Assembly (NCBI GenBank): GCA_023423795.1
Contig: JAFAEX010000315.1
Span: 1 to 23,973, forward strand
Direction of reading: 5' to 3'
Source of the DNA: Chloroflexota bacterium
GTDB taxonomy: Bacteria > Chloroflexota > Chloroflexia > Thermomicrobiales > UBA6265
DNA: 23,973 bases
Shown: positions 23,129 through 23,973 of the stretch, one piece after another
Position numbering within the stretch: the first letter of the stretch is position 1
How the letters are laid out: each line of letters starts with the position of its first letter
Notes under the pieces: model-generated
Told to the model about the DNA's origin: nothing
The model's database searches: none
The model's input: the letters and a program-made list of their open reading frames with translations, nothing else
Translations under genes and position numbers: made by a program

Positions 23129-23449
23129 CGCCGGGTGCGGGATGGGCGCGCCGGGGCAGGGCACGGGTGGTCCCCGACGTTTAGGGCGCGTTTCAGACCC
23201 CGGTCGTCGCCGACAAACCCGTCATCCCGAGCTTGTCGAGGATCTGGTTTTCCCGGGATTCGCGCGGACGATGAGATCCCTCGACAAGTTCGGGATGACG
23301 ACGAAGGCGGTGATGGATCGCGCTCCTCGCCCGCCCGGGGATTCATCCGCGGACTACGGGAACGAAGCCCCTCCGTGGCTGAGAACGGGCGGTACCCGCA
23401 TCAATCAGGCAAACGCCATCATCCCGGTCTTCCCGTTGCCCGTGTCCGG
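23129..23449. other. 321-bp convergent intergenic region
   Basis: This gap lies between the racemase (plus) and the DinB-like gene (minus). Its main content is the inverted repeat at 23220-23300. Both sides are GC-rich, with no convincing open frame and no U-tract terminator. I see no RNA gene. Confidence 0.6.
23220..23300. repeat. REPIN-like inverted repeat pair
   Basis: The left arm begins CGTCATCCCGAGCTTGTCGA (23220-23239) and continues to 23245. The right arm (23274-23300) is its reverse complement with one substitution and a one-base length difference; it ends CTCGACAAGTTCGGGATGAC plus G. The loop is 28 nt. This arrangement matches dispersed REP doublets found in many bacterial genomes, and the core CTCGACAAGCTCGGGATGAC is familiar from such intergenic repeats. 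At a convergent junction it may also act as a two-way terminator or mRNA end protector. Confidence 0.8.
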
Positions 23450-23902
23450 TCAACCCCCGCGGTTGGCGTACAGCTGCCGCGTGAGCTGGATGTGCGCCAG
23501 GTGCTCCCGCGCGTGCCCGTAGTTCGTCACCAGCCAGTGCAGCCCCGGAGACGGCGGGTTGTCCTGCCGCGGACGCCGGGCGGCGAGGTCTTCGGCCGTG
23601 ATCTTCGGCCCGAGTTCGTCGAGCAGTGCGTCGGCCTCGTCGAGCAGCGCCAGCATGTCCTCGGCGGACGCCGCCTCGGTGCGGAACTCGGCCGCGCGGT
23701 CCCGCTCGTGCGGCGCGTTCGCCACGATGCGGATCATTTCCATTTCCGACCCGAGCGTGTGCGCCACCAGCACCGCGGCCGAGTTGGTCTCCTGCCCCGG
23801 CGCCCAGTTCAGTTCCTCGCGGTCCATCCCGCGCACTTCGTCCCGCAGTTTCGCGTGGACGTCCTTGAACCCGCGAACGACCTCGGCGACGACTGGTTCC
23901 AT
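23450..23902 (-). CDS. DinB-family four-helix metal-binding protein
   Basis: A 150-residue protein of typical DinB/YfiT-like length. The first helix region (FKDVHAKLRDEVRGMDREEL) leads to NWAPGQETNSAAVLVAHTLG, where His48 is the first metal ligand. The last helix shows NYGHAREHLAHIQLTRQL with His130 and His134, completing the usual three-His site. Family members include bacillithiol transferases and mycothiol-dependent isomerases; most are uncharacterised. A thiol-transfer role is therefore possible but not shown. GGAGGA lies 5 nt before the ATG at 23902. It is convergent with the racemase gene and its upstream region holds a short degenerate repeat. Confidence 0.85.
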   Translation of the reverse strand: MEPVVAEVVRGFKDVHAKLRDEVRGMDREELNWAPGQETNSAAVLVAHTLGSEMEMIRIVANAPHERDRAAEFRTEAASAEDMLALLDEADALLDELGPKITAEDLAARRPRQDNPPSPGLHWLVTNYGHAREHLAHIQLTRQLYANRGG

Positions 23903-23917
23903 GTGCGTCCTCCGCGT

Positions 23918-23949
23918 GAGTCGGCGAGTCGGCTGGTCGGCAAGTCGGC
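23918..23949. repeat. Degenerate 8-mer tandem repeat upstream of the DinB-like gene
   Basis: Four successive units GAGTCGGC, GAGTCGGC, TGGTCGGC and AAGTCGGC differ only in the first two bases, and a decayed fifth (AAGCCGGG) follows. They lie 16-47 nt upstream of the start codon at 23902, in the promoter or leader zone, and the window ends shortly after. Copy-number change there could alter spacing in the promoter. Confidence 0.75.
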
Positions 23950-23973
23950 AAGCCGGGAACGAGCGCCCCGTTC

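Overview
The window is a GC-rich (roughly 70% by eye), gene-dense piece of bacterial chromosome with 18 protein-coding genes. I see no rRNA, tRNA, CRISPR array, phage gene or insertion sequence. Gene content and style suggest a Chloroflexota lineage close to Thermomicrobia/Sphaerobacter: an orphan helicase-associated domain protein, maltose-type ABC permeases with extra membrane segments, a DhnA-type aldolase, a GNAT plus OSBS/NSAR pair, and a REP-like inverted repeat. An actinobacterial relative cannot be excluded from sequence reading alone.

Left part (1-7500). A heptanucleotide tandem array lies at the window edge, directly 3' of a branched-chain aminotransferase gene on the minus strand. 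Divergent from it, on the plus strand, are a small zinc-ribbon protein and a membrane-anchored M48-like protein whose HExxH site is destroyed. Two minus-strand genes, an anchored hypothetical protein followed by a TlpA-type thioredoxin, form a tight pair that converges on the M48-like gene with a 23-nt overlap. Next comes a 718-residue protein with an XPB/Ssl2-type helicase-associated domain but no helicase motor. Divergent from that is a DAO-family FAD oxidoreductase.

Middle (7643-13818). A secreted PQQ-type glucose/sorbosone dehydrogenase (minus) is divergent from an 824-residue fusion of a beta-propeller-like domain, a family-2 glycosyltransferase and TPRs (plus). A SulP/SLC26 anion transporter with a STAS domain follows on the minus strand.

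Sugar locus (13909-20798, minus strand, transcribed right to left). A strong sigma-70-like promoter precedes DhnA/LsrF-type aldolase, Tat-type solute-binding protein, MalF-type permease, MalG-type permease and FGGY kinase. This gives uptake, phosphorylation and aldol cleavage of one unknown sugar or polyol. The cluster has no ATPase and no regulator gene. Its two long intergenic gaps are packed with hairpins, including a 26-bp perfect palindrome between the binding protein and the first permease, which probably set expression ratios.

Right part (20892-23902). A GNAT-type N-acyltransferase overlaps by 4 nt an enolase-superfamily OSBS/N-succinylamino acid racemase. The pair looks like the front half of an amino-acid inversion pathway (N-succinylation, racemisation, desuccinylation) rather than menaquinone synthesis. 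After a REPIN-like inverted repeat comes a DinB-family metal-binding protein, and a degenerate 8-mer repeat lies at the window's right edge.
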